A stretch of DNA of 64,000 bases from an uncultured Draconibacterium sp. (GCF_963675065.1 NZ_OY775906.1:1404001-1468000), one strand, 5' to 3'; numbered from the stretch's first letter, positions 1 to 9,304 are shown. A program made the numbers and translations. Notes: a model not told the origin generated them from the letters alone.

Positions 1-1698
1 GTGTATGCCGTAAATCTTCAGAAAGACGAAGATTCGCCATTCAAACTAAAAAGCGATGAAGAAGAAGTAAAAGAAGAATCCGAAGATAAAGAGTCCGCAA
101 AAAAGGAAGAGAAACAGGATAAAAAAGACGATACAAAATCAGAAGAAAAAGATGAATCGATAAAAATCGATTTTGAAAATATTGCTGAGCGAACTATTCC
201 TTTACCAATGCCTAACAGAAATTACCGTGCAGTTCTTACCGGCACTGAAGGCAATGTTTTTATTGCTGAATCGGTTCCTAATCAACCGGGTGTAACCATT
301 CAAAAGTTTACCCTTGAAGATAAGGAAGCTAAAGAATTTGTAAGTGGGGCACACAGCCTCACCATATCAACCGATGGGAAAAAAATGCTGGCGAAAGTTG
401 GTTCGTCGTGGAAAATTATGTCGACAAGCGGAGCATCAGGTAAAGATGGTGAAACATTAAATGTCAGCTTAAAAACCAAACTCGACCGCTCTAAAGAATG
501 GAGCCAGATTTTTGAAGAAGCCTGGCGTTACGAACGGGATTACTTCTACGATCCTAATCTTCACGGAAGAGACTGGGAAGTAGTGCACGAACGTTATGCA
601 CCGCTTATTCCATTTATTAAACACCGTGCCGATCTTACCTACGTTCTCGATCAGATGAACGGGGAACTTTCTGTTGGCCATAGCTTTGTTATGGGCGGCG
701 ATTATCCTGAAACAGAGCGAAATTCTATAGGATTGCTGGGTGCTGATTTAGTGCCAGAAAAAGGAGCATGGAAAATCGACAGAATTTATAGTACCGAAAG
801 CTGGAATCCTGAATTGTCGAGTCCGTTGGAAGAACCCGGGTTAAAAGTTACTGAAGATAATTTTATCGTTGGCGTAAATGGTGAAGAAATGACTGCAGCC
901 GATAACCCTTTTAAGTTTTTAGATGGAACTTCGGGAGTACAAACTGTTTTGCATATTAACGACAAACCGGATTTTGAAAGCGCCTGGACAATAACTGTTA
1001 AACCAATTCGTAGCGAAAATGCCTTACGTCAACGCGCCTGGGTAGAAGATAACCGTAGAAAAGTAGATGAATTATCCGACGGGAAACTGGCTTACATTTG
1101 GGTACCAAACACCAGTAGTCCTGGGTTTATCTCGTTTAACCGTTACTTTTTTGCCCAACAAGATAAATTGGGTGCAGTGATTGACGAACGTTTTAACGGT
1201 GGTGGTTTATTGGACGATTACATGGTCGACCTGATGACCCGCAATCTACGTGCAGGACTCACCAACGAAGTGCCAAACGGTAAACCATTCAAACTGCCTG
1301 CTGGAATTTTAGGACCAAAAGCCTTATTGATAAACGAAAAAGGCGGTTCAGGTGGCGATTTCTTCCCATGGGTTTTCCGTCAGCAAAAAGCCGGACCACT
1401 GATTGGTTCAACAACCTGGGGAGGCCTGGTAAAATCATCAGTTCATTACAGTCTGGTTGACGGCGGAGCACTTACCGCTCCCGACAACGCAGTCTTCGAT
1501 CCTGTTAACAACGAATGGATCGCTGAAAACAAAGGCGTTGCTCCGGATATTGAGGTCCAGCAAGATACTAAATCACTAGAGAAAGGAAAAGATCCTCAGT
1601 TAGAACGTGCGGTACAGGAAGTATTAAAATTGGTTCAAGAACAAGGAATAAAAGAGATAACACCTCCCCCCTTTCCTACTCCAGCAGTAAAAAAATAG
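1..1698 (+). CDS. Tricorn-type S41 protease, C-terminal part (5' end outside window)
   Basis: The reading frame is open from base 1, so this is the C-terminal 565 residues of a larger protein. A Lys/Glu-rich linker (about residues 9-55) and the end of a propeller-like region precede the core domain (about 165-225), a PDZ-like domain (about 235-340) and the S41 protease domain. By comparison with tricorn, the catalytic residues are probably His227 (GELSVGHS), Ser450 (NEKGGSGGD) and Glu509 (AENKGVAPD). Tricorn has Asp directly after the nucleophilic Ser, where it favours basic P1 residues; here it is Gly, so specificity probably differs. The family degrades peptides, and bacterial members are often exported. 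A strong terminator follows. The family call is firm; the true start and the substrate are unknown. Confidence 0.9.
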   Translation: MYAVNLQKDEDSPFKLKSDEEEVKEESEDKESAKKEEKQDKKDDTKSEEKDESIKIDFENIAERTIPLPMPNRNYRAVLTGTEGNVFIAESVPNQPGVTIQKFTLEDKEAKEFVSGAHSLTISTDGKKMLAKVGSSWKIMSTSGASGKDGETLNVSLKTKLDRSKEWSQIFEEAWRYERDYFYDPNLHGRDWEVVHERYAPLIPFIKHRADLTYVLDQMNGELSVGHSFVMGGDYPETERNSIGLLGADLVPEKGAWKIDRIYSTESWNPELSSPLEEPGLKVTEDNFIVGVNGEEMTAADNPFKFLDGTSGVQTVLHINDKPDFESAWTITVKPIRSENALRQRAWVEDNRRKVDELSDGKLAYIWVPNTSSPGFISFNRYFFAQQDKLGAVIDERFNGGGLLDDYMVDLMTRNLRAGLTNEVPNGKPFKLPAGILGPKALLINEKGGSGGDFFPWVFRQQKAGPLIGSTTWGGLVKSSVHYSLVDGGALTAPDNAVFDPVNNEWIAENKGVAPDIEVQQDTKSLEKGKDPQLERAVQEVLKLVQEQGIKEITPPPFPTPAVKK

Positions 1699-1717
1699 AC
1701 CGAAATAGTTGAGCATA

Positions 1718-1755
1718 AAAAAAATTCCGCTTCAAAATTAAGCGGAATTTTTTTT
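1718..1755 (+). terminator. Rho-independent terminator after the S41 protease gene
   Basis: An inverted repeat with arms AAATTCCGCTT and AAGCGGAATTT and a 7-nt loop is followed by a run of T. It starts about 20 nt after the protease stop codon. The A-run on the left means it could also serve the convergent receptor gene that ends at 1820. Confidence 0.85.
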
Positions 1756-1819
1756 ATTCATTAAAGATTCAAATCGTTATAATTCTTCAATTATTATTCT
1801 ATGTTCAACTATATTCTAC

Positions 1820-4090
1820 TTACAAAAAACTAATGGTTAGCGTACCATAAAAACTCCTTCCGGGCGAATATATTGGTCGTGCACCAGCACCCCGAACCGA
1901 TCGTGATAAGTGCTCATAATACGCTTCATCAAACAAGTTCTGCACACCACCGGTGGCTGTAAAAACGTTATTCATCAACCACGAAACCTTTGCATCAACT
2001 ACGTTAAAAGCTGGCGTTTCTGTTTCGCCGTACGATGTTGCAATCCGGTCCTGTTTCATGGCGTGCCTGAACATCAATTCAGGTTTTAGTTTTCCATCTG
2101 CAAAATTCCCCATCAGGTGGTAATGAAACTCCATCGGAGGAATTTCCGGCAGTGGTTCATCCAGCTCCTGATTTTGTCCGTGTGTATAAACAAGTCCTAA
2201 ATCGTGGCTTAGGAAAGTGTTGTACTGCTGTGTCCAACTGGCTTCAAACCCCGTCATCAGTGCCTTTTTAATATTTACAAACTGACGGACACCCGGTGAG
2301 GTGTTCATCGCAGGCTGAAGGTCTTCACGAATTTCAGATGAAATATAATCGCGCAAAACCGAGGAAAACACGTTTATATTAATGTTCGTTTTTACCGTTT
2401 GATAGCGAAAAACCAGGTCTAGCTGGTTATTTATTTCCGGATCAAGATCGGGATTCCCCAACATTTCGTAAGGATCGAGCCCAATAGGGAACTGATTGAT
2501 GTAACGCTCTGCAATACCTGGACTGCGTGTGGCCATTCCCACCCACATGCCCAGCGAAATATTTTCACTGAACAAACGTATTCCACCAACACTTAGCGAA
2601 GGATGCACCTGCGACGATTTCAGATCGGAATAAATTTCTTCAAAACGCTGATCAGGATTATTGGCTTTTGACGAATTGATATTAAGGCGCCCCGAAACAA
2701 CAAACTGAAATCCCGGTCGGGCAATGTGCCATTCGCCAAAAAATCCTGTGCGATTTATTTCTGCATCCTGCCAAACATTATCCGTTAGTACTTTGCCGGC
2801 CATTGGTCCCATCAGCATGGTACGCTCGCGATATCCATCGGCCGACTCAAAACGATAATCGGCACCAGCATAAAGGTAGCTTTTATCCAAATCGAAACGT
2901 AATTCTGTTCGTCCACCGTAATTCTGTGTTTCGGCATCCGTTATTGCATCCACCATTCGTGGATCAAGTACTTTGTCGTAATTATCCATCAGGTGGTCTA
3001 CCATGGTTCCATACACGCTGGTATTCCACGAGGAAAGCGCTTTATCGTAAAAAACTACCGAATGACTGGCATTTACCAGCCAGGTATTGTCTTCGCGCAA
3101 ATCCATTGGCAAGGCAGGAAAATCAACATCTTTGGCAATATTGTTTGAAACCAGCACTCCAATATTTTGCGTTTGACTGAGTTTTAGGCCAAGTTCCCCC
3201 CCCCAGTTCAATCGGTTGAATCGTGCTGCCATATCTATTCCATCGCCATCGGTATAATCATCGCCGGTTGAATAGGCACCAAACATACGGAAATCAACTT
3301 TTGAACCTGATACTCCGGCCACTCCTTCCGTTCTGAAGATATTCCCGTTACTCTCGTAACTCGTTCCAACACGCCCAACAGGACTTGCTTTTTCTTTAAA
3401 CTCCGGCGAAGTACTTTTAAAATTAATGGTTCCCCCAAATGCATTTCCGTAGCGCAAAGTGTGCGGTCCTTTTAGCACTTCCGCCTCGGCGATCATATTA
3501 ATGGGAATCTGACTGGCAGCCGGGTCCATTCGGTTTGGACAAGCCGCCGAAGCCGTTTGGCTTCCATCCAGCACCAGGTTGATCTGATCGTATTTAAAAC
3601 CCCGGAGTACCGGATCGAAACCATAAGCGCCACTTTTCCTGATTGTAGATATTGATGGGACTGATTCTAACAGATCTCCGGCATCATGTGCCAATTTGTT
3701 TTGCACGGTAAATTCCATCTTTCGTTTGTCGCCCGCTGTTGGATGCACCAAAACCACGGTGCCCGGCAAGTAGGTTGAAAATTGCTCCAAAGCAATTACT
3801 CCTGCGTTTGCCAATTGCTCCATATCTTCAGTACTAAAGGCTACCTTTCCGTATTGCAGATGCGACAGGAACAACTCGGCTCCTTCTTCTATTTGCAAAA
3901 CGATCGAACCATTATTATCCGAGAATCCCGTCATTTCGTTGTACTGATAGTGCACATCCGGAATCCCGACGTCCGTTTTTTTGTCTATAATTTGTATTGT
4001 TTTTTCCTGCGAAAATGAAGAATGTACAAGCAATATAAATAACAGCAAATACACCATTCTTATTCCGGAATTAGTTAAGATCTTTCTCAT
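1820..4090 (-). CDS. TonB-dependent outer-membrane receptor, OprC/NosA-like, probable copper importer
   Basis: This 756-residue protein has a signal peptide (about 12-27), a short carboxypeptidase-like beta domain (about 29-115), a TonB plug (about 120-230) and a 22-strand-type barrel ending in the aromatic-rich tail YGTLTISFL. In the plug, CPNRM (Cys184, Met188) matches the CxxxM copper site known from OprC. In the barrel, DHLMDN (His366, Met368) matches its HxM partner. Both halves of the site are present, so copper is a much better guess than siderophore or vitamin B12. The gene follows the cysteine-rich small protein at 4137-4508 by about 45 nt on the same strand, so the two are probably co-transcribed. 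Translation could also start at Met12. Copper specificity is inferred from the motif only. Confidence 0.9.
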   Translation of the reverse strand: MRKILTNSGIRMVYLLLFILLVHSSFSQEKTIQIIDKKTDVGIPDVHYQYNEMTGFSDNNGSIVLQIEEGAELFLSHLQYGKVAFSTEDMEQLANAGVIALEQFSTYLPGTVVLVHPTAGDKRKMEFTVQNKLAHDAGDLLESVPSISTIRKSGAYGFDPVLRGFKYDQINLVLDGSQTASAACPNRMDPAASQIPINMIAEAEVLKGPHTLRYGNAFGGTINFKSTSPEFKEKASPVGRVGTSYESNGNIFRTEGVAGVSGSKVDFRMFGAYSTGDDYTDGDGIDMAARFNRLNWGGELGLKLSQTQNIGVLVSNNIAKDVDFPALPMDLREDNTWLVNASHSVVFYDKALSSWNTSVYGTMVDHLMDNYDKVLDPRMVDAITDAETQNYGGRTELRFDLDKSYLYAGADYRFESADGYRERTMLMGPMAGKVLTDNVWQDAEINRTGFFGEWHIARPGFQFVVSGRLNINSSKANNPDQRFEEIYSDLKSSQVHPSLSVGGIRLFSENISLGMWVGMATRSPGIAERYINQFPIGLDPYEMLGNPDLDPEINNQLDLVFRYQTVKTNININVFSSVLRDYISSEIREDLQPAMNTSPGVRQFVNIKKALMTGFEASWTQQYNTFLSHDLGLVYTHGQNQELDEPLPEIPPMEFHYHLMGNFADGKLKPELMFRHAMKQDRIATSYGETETPAFNVVDAKVSWLMNNVFTATGGVQNLFDEAYYEHLSRSVRGAGARPIYSPGRSFYGTLTISFL

Positions 4091-4136
4091 TCCAAAATTG
4101 ATTTGTTACTAAATAAATTATCGTTTGGGGCCTTAT

Positions 4137-4508
4137 TTAACAGTAACATTTCGGTGGATGAAAAACCTTTAAAGCGTTTAGAAATGAATATTTGGAAGAA
4201 GAATTAAAAATCAGGTTCTCAATTGTTGGGTATAAACCACAATTTATCCCCAATGACTGAACACAAAAATCAATATTCTGCTTTTCGGTCTGTTGTGGTG
4301 GAAGTTCCTTTTTCTGCTCTTGCTGTTCGTGCATTTTCTTTTTCAACTGGCAACACCCCTGGCAAGTTGATCCTTCTACATCCTTTTCAATACAAAGATT
4401 TTTTGCAATATAATCCTGGTTGATCTTGAACGATGCCAAAACCAACAATTCAGAAAATTGAAATGAAAAGATGGCACAGACTAATATGAACGAAATAAGG
4501 AATTTCAC
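4137..4508 (-). CDS. Cysteine-rich small membrane-anchored or secreted protein upstream of the copper receptor
   Basis: The protein is 123 residues with an N-terminal hydrophobic segment (about 2-26) acting as a signal or anchor. It has eight further-spaced cysteines: Cys39, a CxxCC cluster at 49-53, Cys82, Cys90 and a C-terminal CYC at 121-123. A Lys/Gln/Glu-rich stretch fills 56-78. Small proteins of this layout (YIAKNLC, then a Cys cluster, then KKK) are often encoded beside TonB receptors in Bacteroidota, but I know of no assigned function. The cysteines and the OprC-like neighbour suggest handling of copper at the envelope. That is inference from context. Confidence 0.75.
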   Translation of the reverse strand: MKFLISFILVCAIFSFQFSELLVLASFKINQDYIAKNLCIEKDVEGSTCQGCCQLKKKMHEQQEQKKELPPQQTEKQNIDFCVQSLGINCGLYPTIENLIFNSSSKYSFLNALKVFHPPKCYC

Positions 4509-4527
4509 AAAGCCAGTTGATTTTTAT

Positions 4528-4561
4528 CAAAGTTACTAAAACAACATTATGTATTGGCAAA
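4528..4561 (-). promoter_or_regulatory. Putative Bacteroidota-type promoter for the copper receptor operon
   Basis: Read on the minus strand there is TTTG (4558-4561), a 22-nt spacer and TAACTTTG (4528-4535). These match the phylum's -33 TTTG and -7 TAnnTTTG boxes, although the spacer is slightly long (19-21 is usual). It ends 20 nt before the small-protein start at 4508. Confidence 0.5.
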
Positions 4562-4830
4562 AGTTCAATATTTTGACTTATGTATTTTTGATTTTGAAAT
4601 CTGGTGATTCTACTCAGCTATTCTAATCGCCCTTCTGTAAATTTTCATTCAGGAGAAACAGCCAGAGAAGCGGATTCTAATTATTATCATTGATGGTTTC
4701 TAAGGAAATCAATTATCTTTATTCCCGTTTTACAAGAAACAGTTTAACGCATAAATTATGCCCGATAATGACAAACCATTAGTATTATAGACATGCTTAA
4801 TAAATCCACGTTAAAAAATATAATTCAGTT

Positions 4831-4896
4831 ATGAAGATTTCTGTTGTAGGAACAGGTTATATAGAATTGGGTTTTGAATATTTTTCAATCGGCTGA
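4831..4896 (+). pseudogene. Fragment resembling the N-terminus of UDP-glucose/GDP-mannose dehydrogenase
   Basis: A short open frame begins MKISVVGTGY and stops after 21 codons. This closely resembles the first Rossmann strand and glycine loop (MKIxVVGTGYVGL) of UDP-glucose 6-dehydrogenase. The Gly-Leu after the Tyr is damaged (IELG), and no homology continues before the stop. It lies directly upstream of UDP-glucuronate decarboxylase, which uses the product of that dehydrogenase, so it is most simply the stump of a deleted ugd gene. The rest of 4509-5033 holds the copper-operon promoter and nothing else I recognise. A chance resemblance over 10 residues remains possible. Confidence 0.5.
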
Positions 4897-5033
4897 AAAA
4901 CAATATAAATGGTATGAAACGAACATGAATTCTCTTCATTCTAAATTCACCAAGATGAATGATTAAAATTTATGTGAGTTCCTGAATGTCTTTATATTTT
5001 TTGAACATTCAGAAATCAAAAAAAATTAAACAG

Positions 5034-5984
5034 ATGAAACGAATTTTGGTAACCGGAGGAGCAGGATTTGTTGGATCTCACCTTTGCGAAAGGCTGTTAA
5101 ACGATGGCAACGAAGTAATTTGTCTCGACAACTATTTTACCGGCAAAAAGCAAAAGATTATTCATTTGCTTGAAAATCCTTATTTTGAGCTGGTAAGGCA
5201 CGATATTACACAGCCTTTTTACATCGAAGTAGACGAAATCTACAACCTGGCTTGTCCGGCATCACCAATTCAATATCAGTACAATCCCATAAAAACCATA
5301 AAAACTTCGGTGATGGGAGCTGTAAACATGCTTGGCTTGGCGAAACGTATAAAAGCCAAAATCCTGCAGGCATCAACCAGCGAAGTTTATGGTGTTCCTG
5401 ATGTTCATCCTCAAAATGAAGAATACTGGGGAAATGTAAATCCCATCGGAGTGCGCTCATGTTACGATGAAGGTAAACGTTGTGCCGAATCGCTGTTTGT
5501 GAATTACCACGTGCAGAACGACGTTTTGATAAAGATCATCCGCATTTTTAATACCTATGGCCCCAAAATGGAACCGGACGACGGACGTGTTGTTTCGAAC
5601 TTTATTATGCAAGCCCTACAGGGAAAAGACATTACCATTTTTGGCGACGGACAACAAACCCGCAGCTTTCAGTATGTAAGCGATTTGATTGAGGGAATGA
5701 TTCGTATGATGAAAACCGACGATGATTTTATCGGGCCGGTAAACATTGGTAATCCTGGAGAATTCACCATGCTTGAACTGGCCAGTGAAATTATCGACAT
5801 TACCGGATCAAAATCCAAAATCGTTCACTTGCCACTGCCGCAAGACGACCCAACTCAACGTCAGCCGGATATTACTTTGGCTAAAGAAAAACTGAATGGC
5901 TGGGAGCCTACCATTCCTCTTCGGGAAGGATTAATAAAAACGATAGTTTATTTTGAGCAACTGCTGAAAGAAGAAGGCATTTAA
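5034..5984 (+). CDS. UDP-glucuronate decarboxylase (UDP-xylose synthase), SDR family
   Basis: This 316-residue extended short-chain dehydrogenase/reductase converts UDP-glucuronate to UDP-xylose with tightly bound NAD, for polysaccharide synthesis. The N-terminal NAD loop is GGAGFVGSH. The catalytic YxxxK is in SCYDEGKRCAE. The family blocks LACPASPIQYQYNP and RIFNTYGPKM are also present. I chose the ATG at 5034 because the Rossmann strand starts at MKRILVTGG; an in-frame upstream start at 4986 would add 16 unconserved residues. The gene meets topB tail to tail, the two stop codons overlapping inside TTAA. The enzyme's usual substrate producer, ugd, is present nearby only as a possible stump. 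Confidence 0.93.
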   Translation: MKRILVTGGAGFVGSHLCERLLNDGNEVICLDNYFTGKKQKIIHLLENPYFELVRHDITQPFYIEVDEIYNLACPASPIQYQYNPIKTIKTSVMGAVNMLGLAKRIKAKILQASTSEVYGVPDVHPQNEEYWGNVNPIGVRSCYDEGKRCAESLFVNYHVQNDVLIKIIRIFNTYGPKMEPDDGRVVSNFIMQALQGKDITIFGDGQQTRSFQYVSDLIEGMIRMMKTDDDFIGPVNIGNPGEFTMLELASEIIDITGSKSKIVHLPLPQDDPTQRQPDITLAKEKLNGWEPTIPLREGLIKTIVYFEQLLKEEGI

Positions 5985-8287
5985 CCCTGTATTATTTCCA
6001 GCACCAGCTCTTTTGTCAATTTGCGTCCTGCAGCTTTTTCGCGAATGGCTTCAAACGAGAATTTAAAATCACAGCCCTCTTTCCAATTGCTGCAACCATA
6101 AGCGGTTTTGCCTTTTATAATTGCCCCGCCACATTTGGGGCATTTGGGTGTTGTATCAGCAGTTTTCTTTTCAGCCGGAGATTTATCCACAAACTCCACA
6201 TTACAATCTTGGGTAAGCTGCAGAATACCTTCCACCTTTTTGTCACCCATTTTAAAACCTTTGAGTTTTGTGGTGGCACCTTTCTTCAGCAAGCGCTCAA
6301 CCTGTTTATCGGTGAGCTTTTTCTCCATAAAAACGAAAGGCAGCCTGAAATCACAACCCTCTTTCCAACGGTTGCATCCATAAGCATTTTTACCTTTCAA
6401 CACTTTCCCCTCCGAGCATTTCGGGCAGGTCATTTCTGCACTGCCGGTATCAACTGCCTTTTGCCCTTTTGCCTTTGCTCTTTTACCTTTGGCTTTCTTT
6501 TCCGGTTCCGGTGCAGCCAGTTTTACCGAGCTGCGATCGCGCATCACCTCTACGACCAGATCGTAAACCATACGTTTCATCTCGTAAATAAACTTCGAAG
6601 CGCTGTATTCTCCCTGCTCAATGTCACGCAACCGTTTTTCCCACTGTCCGGTTAATTCTGCCGATTTTAATAGTTCATTATGAATGATGTCAATTAGCTG
6701 AATTCCTACTTTTGTAGGATGTATCTGCTTTTTCTGTCGCTCGATATATTTGCGTCGGAACAAGGTTTCGATAATTGCTGCACGTGTCGACGGTCGCCCG
6801 ATACCATTCGCTTTCATCAAATCCCGCAACTCATCGTCGTCAACATTTTTTCCGGCAGTTTCCATGGCACGTAGCAACGAAGCTTCGGTGTAATAACGCG
6901 GTGGTTTTGTTTCTTTTTCGGTAAACGACGGCTCGTGCGGCCCGTGTTCTCCTTTCTCAAAAACAGGCAGAATAGTATCGCCGTCACCACTCTTCGAATT
7001 CTCATCCTGAAAAACAACACGCCAACCGGGTTGCAGAATTTGTTTCCCTGTGGCTACAAACTGAACCGTATCAACTTCAGCCTTTACCTGTGTTTTTGCA
7101 ACCTTACAGTCGGGATAAAACGCAGCCAGAAAACGTCGCGCAATGGCATCGTAAACCTTTTTTTCGTTACCGCCCAGCAATTTTTCTTCACCTGTTGGAA
7201 TAATCGCATGGTGATCGGTAACTTTTTTATCGTTAAAAATTTTGGTCGACTTTCGGATTTTCTTTGCCAACAATGGCTGCGCCAACTCACTATAACTTTT
7301 TAGTCCCTTTAAAATTCCGGGTATTTTAGAATACTGATCGTTGGGCAAGAAAGTGGTATCAACACGCGGATAAGTAACTACTTTCATTTCGTACAAACGC
7401 TGTACGGTCTTCAGGGTTTCGTCTGCCGTTAATCCAAAACGCGTATTACAATGCACCTGCAAACTGGTAAGGTCGAAAAGTTTCGGCGCATATTCCTGTC
7501 CGTCTTTCTTTTCAACTTCGGTAATGTACAAATCCTTACCCAAAACCTGGTTCAGCAGTTTTTCTCCGTCTTCCTTTTTAAAGAACTTTCCTTCGGTATT
7601 GCTAAAAACCGTTTCGCGATAAGTGGTTTGCAACTCCCAGTAAGGTTCGGGGTTAAAATTCTCGATTTCGTAATGGCGCGTTACCAGCATCGCCAACGTT
7701 GGCGTTTGCACCCGCCCGATGGACAAAACCTGTTTGTAACCACCATATTTCAGCGTGTACAAACGTGTGGCATTCATTCCCAGCAGCCAGTCACCAATAG
7801 CGCGTGAGCTACCAGCATAATACAGATGATCAAATTTTTCTGCCGGTTCTAGTTTCTGAAAACCGGTTTTTATAGCTTCGTTAGTTAGCGATGAAATCCA
7901 CAATCGTTTCACTTCGCCTTTGTAACCGGCTTCTTTCATCACCCAGCGTTGAATAAGCTCTCCCTCTTGTCCGGCATCACCACAGTTAATCACCTGTTCG
8001 GCTTTATCCAGTAAGCTTTTAATGGTATTGAATTGTTTCGTCACCCCACCGTCGCCAGTCATCACTTTGGTTTCGAAACGTTTGGGCAACATGGGCAGTG
8101 TTTGCAAATCCCAGCGTTTCCACTTCGAGTCGTAGTCCTCGGGCGGCCACAGCGTACAGAAATGACCAAAGGTCCAGGTTACCTGATAACCATTTCCCTC
8201 GTAATAACCATCTCTTCGCGAACCTGCCCCTATCACCTGGGCGATTTCTTTGGCAACACTTGGTTTCTCTGCAATACAAACAATCAT
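5981..8287 (-). CDS. topB: DNA topoisomerase III (type IA)
   Basis: This 768-residue type IA topoisomerase cuts single strands to decatenate and relax DNA. An N-terminal TOPRIM domain starts MIVCIAEKPSVAKEIA and carries the acidic motif DAGQEGE (104-110). The nucleophile is Tyr306 in VVTYPRVDTTFLP, and SIGRVQTPTLAML (189-201) is the typical core motif. The C-terminus has a basic linker and two Cys4 zinc-ribbon repeats, each CPKC...YGCxxWKEGCDF, probably for DNA binding. The frame is open further upstream, but conservation begins at the ATG at 8287. A -7-like box lies just upstream at 8296-8303. Confidence 0.95.
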   Translation of the reverse strand: MIVCIAEKPSVAKEIAQVIGAGSRRDGYYEGNGYQVTWTFGHFCTLWPPEDYDSKWKRWDLQTLPMLPKRFETKVMTGDGGVTKQFNTIKSLLDKAEQVINCGDAGQEGELIQRWVMKEAGYKGEVKRLWISSLTNEAIKTGFQKLEPAEKFDHLYYAGSSRAIGDWLLGMNATRLYTLKYGGYKQVLSIGRVQTPTLAMLVTRHYEIENFNPEPYWELQTTYRETVFSNTEGKFFKKEDGEKLLNQVLGKDLYITEVEKKDGQEYAPKLFDLTSLQVHCNTRFGLTADETLKTVQRLYEMKVVTYPRVDTTFLPNDQYSKIPGILKGLKSYSELAQPLLAKKIRKSTKIFNDKKVTDHHAIIPTGEEKLLGGNEKKVYDAIARRFLAAFYPDCKVAKTQVKAEVDTVQFVATGKQILQPGWRVVFQDENSKSGDGDTILPVFEKGEHGPHEPSFTEKETKPPRYYTEASLLRAMETAGKNVDDDELRDLMKANGIGRPSTRAAIIETLFRRKYIERQKKQIHPTKVGIQLIDIIHNELLKSAELTGQWEKRLRDIEQGEYSASKFIYEMKRMVYDLVVEVMRDRSSVKLAAPEPEKKAKGKRAKAKGQKAVDTGSAEMTCPKCSEGKVLKGKNAYGCNRWKEGCDFRLPFVFMEKKLTDKQVERLLKKGATTKLKGFKMGDKKVEGILQLTQDCNVEFVDKSPAEKKTADTTPKCPKCGGAIIKGKTAYGCSNWKEGCDFKFSFEAIREKAAGRKLTKELVLEIIQG

Positions 8288-8295
8288 AAGTGCTG

Positions 8296-8303
8296 CAAAT
8301 ATA
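8296..8303 (-). promoter_or_regulatory. Putative -7 box for topB
   Basis: The minus strand reads TATATTTG, matching TAnnTTTG, 8 nt upstream of the chosen start. No good -33 TTTG is seen at the usual spacing, and the position would give an almost leaderless transcript, so support is weak. Confidence 0.3.
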
Positions 8304-8377
8304 CAAGAATGACGTGGGATGAAAAAGGGAGTTATCAACAAGCTTTTAAGAAAGATGGATGAACAGATTGAATTCAA

Positions 8378-8600
8378 TTGTTAAATTGTAAAATTGCAAA
8401 ACTGCGACTGAGAACTGCGACTGAGACTTTTCCTCTCTCTCTGCAACTCTGTGGTAAAAATTAATTGTTGAATTGAAAAACTGTTAAATTGTACAATTGC
8501 AAACTGAGACTGAGAACTGCGACTAAAAACTTTTCCTCTCTCTGTGCAACTCCGTGTCTTCTCTGTGCAACTCTGTGGTAAAAATTAATTGTTGACAGCA
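8378..8600. repeat. Tandemly duplicated intergenic repeat (family core TTTTACCACAGAGTT)
   Basis: Two tandem copies (about 8381-8471 and 8484-8595) share an A/T-rich left part, a GACTGAGAACTGCGACT block and a CTCTCTGTGCAACTCTGTGG block. On the minus strand the second copy contains the core TTTTACCACAGAGTT (about 8539-8584), which also occurs near 35262 and 40134 and in decayed form near 31728. There is no plausible coding potential. It makes up most of the 432-bp gap between topB and the thioredoxin-like gene. Confidence 0.75.
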
Positions 8601-8612
8601 AATACTTGTAAC

Positions 8613-8673
8613 AGATCTCTCCTCGTTCCTCGTCGAGATGACAATTACTTTTGCTCCCGACGCTTCGGTCGGG
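8613..8673. repeat. Remnant palindromic intergenic elements
   Basis: Bases 8613-8642 (AGATCTCTCC ... GAGATGAC) resemble the right half of the long palindrome at 30289-30358. A separate hairpin follows at 8656-8673 with arms CCCGAC and GTCGGG. Both lie between the repeat above and the 3' end of the thioredoxin-like gene. Confidence 0.45.
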
Positions 8674-8719
8674 ATTTCGCTACGCTCAACTTTCTACTTT
8701 TAACTTTTGCCTTGAAACA

Positions 8720-9304
8720 CTACCAAACCAAATCACAGGCATCGGCCGGCATCCAGTGTTTTTCTTTGCCATCCCATTTTACATTGCAGCCAATAGGGTT
8801 GGTTACCGGAACAGAAATTTCTTTTCCACTGGTTAACTCTTCCAGGGCATTAGCAAGATCGTTCACCTTTATTTTTGATGGATCGCGAGGACTGTCAACT
8901 CCCCTTCCCGTGTAAACCAATTCGCGGTTTTCATCAAAAACATAAAAGTGTGGAGTTCGCAGTGCACCATAAGCCAACGCAATTTCCTGCGACTCGTCAT
9001 ATAAATATTTCCACGGAAATTGGTGTTCTTTCATCCGTTCCACCATGTGGTCGAAATCATCCTCTTCGTAAGTATTTTTACTGTTCGAGTTAATTCCAAC
9101 AAACTCCACGCCCAGCGGCTTAAAACGCTCAGCTGTTTTTCGGGTAACTTCATCGCTGTTTATCACATACGGGCAGTGATTACAAGTAAAAAACACCACC
9201 AAATATTTCGAGTCCTTAAAACTTTCCAATGAATAGCTGCTTCCGTCGGTAGCCGGAAGATCAAAACCGATTGCCTTTTTTCCTATTTCGAGTGTAAATG
9301 CCAT
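8720..9304 (-). CDS. Thioredoxin-like (AhpC/TSA, redoxin) protein
   Basis: This 194-residue thioredoxin-fold protein has FFTCNHCPYV, a CxxC active site typical of the cytosolic redoxin family, followed by GVEFVGINSN and a cis-Pro loop (LRTPHFYVF). There is no signal peptide. A likely role is thiol-disulfide or peroxide chemistry; the substrate is unknown. The frame stays open 111 codons further upstream through the 21-bp array. I place the start at 9304 because the redoxin fold begins there and a strong Shine-Dalgarno sequence sits 8 nt before it. Confidence 0.9.
   Translation of the reverse strand: MAFTLEIGKKAIGFDLPATDGSSYSLESFKDSKYLVVFFTCNHCPYVINSDEVTRKTAERFKPLGVEFVGINSNSKNTYEEDDFDHMVERMKEHQFPWKYLYDESQEIALAYGALRTPHFYVFDENRELVYTGRGVDSPRDPSKIKVNDLANALEELTSGKEISVPVTNPIGCNVKWDGKEKHWMPADACDLVW

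Noticed and set aside
5204..5460. Minus-strand open frame inside the UDP-glucuronate decarboxylase gene
   Set aside because: It runs antisense to a clearly conserved gene and has no family features.
8098..8362. Plus-strand open frames opposite the start of topB
   Set aside because: They are shadows of the well-supported topoisomerase III frame; no conserved motif.
8378..8600. Reading the duplicated intergenic repeat as an insertion-sequence remnant
   Set aside because: No transposase fragment, terminal inverted repeats or target duplication could be seen; it fits a small non-coding repeat family better.
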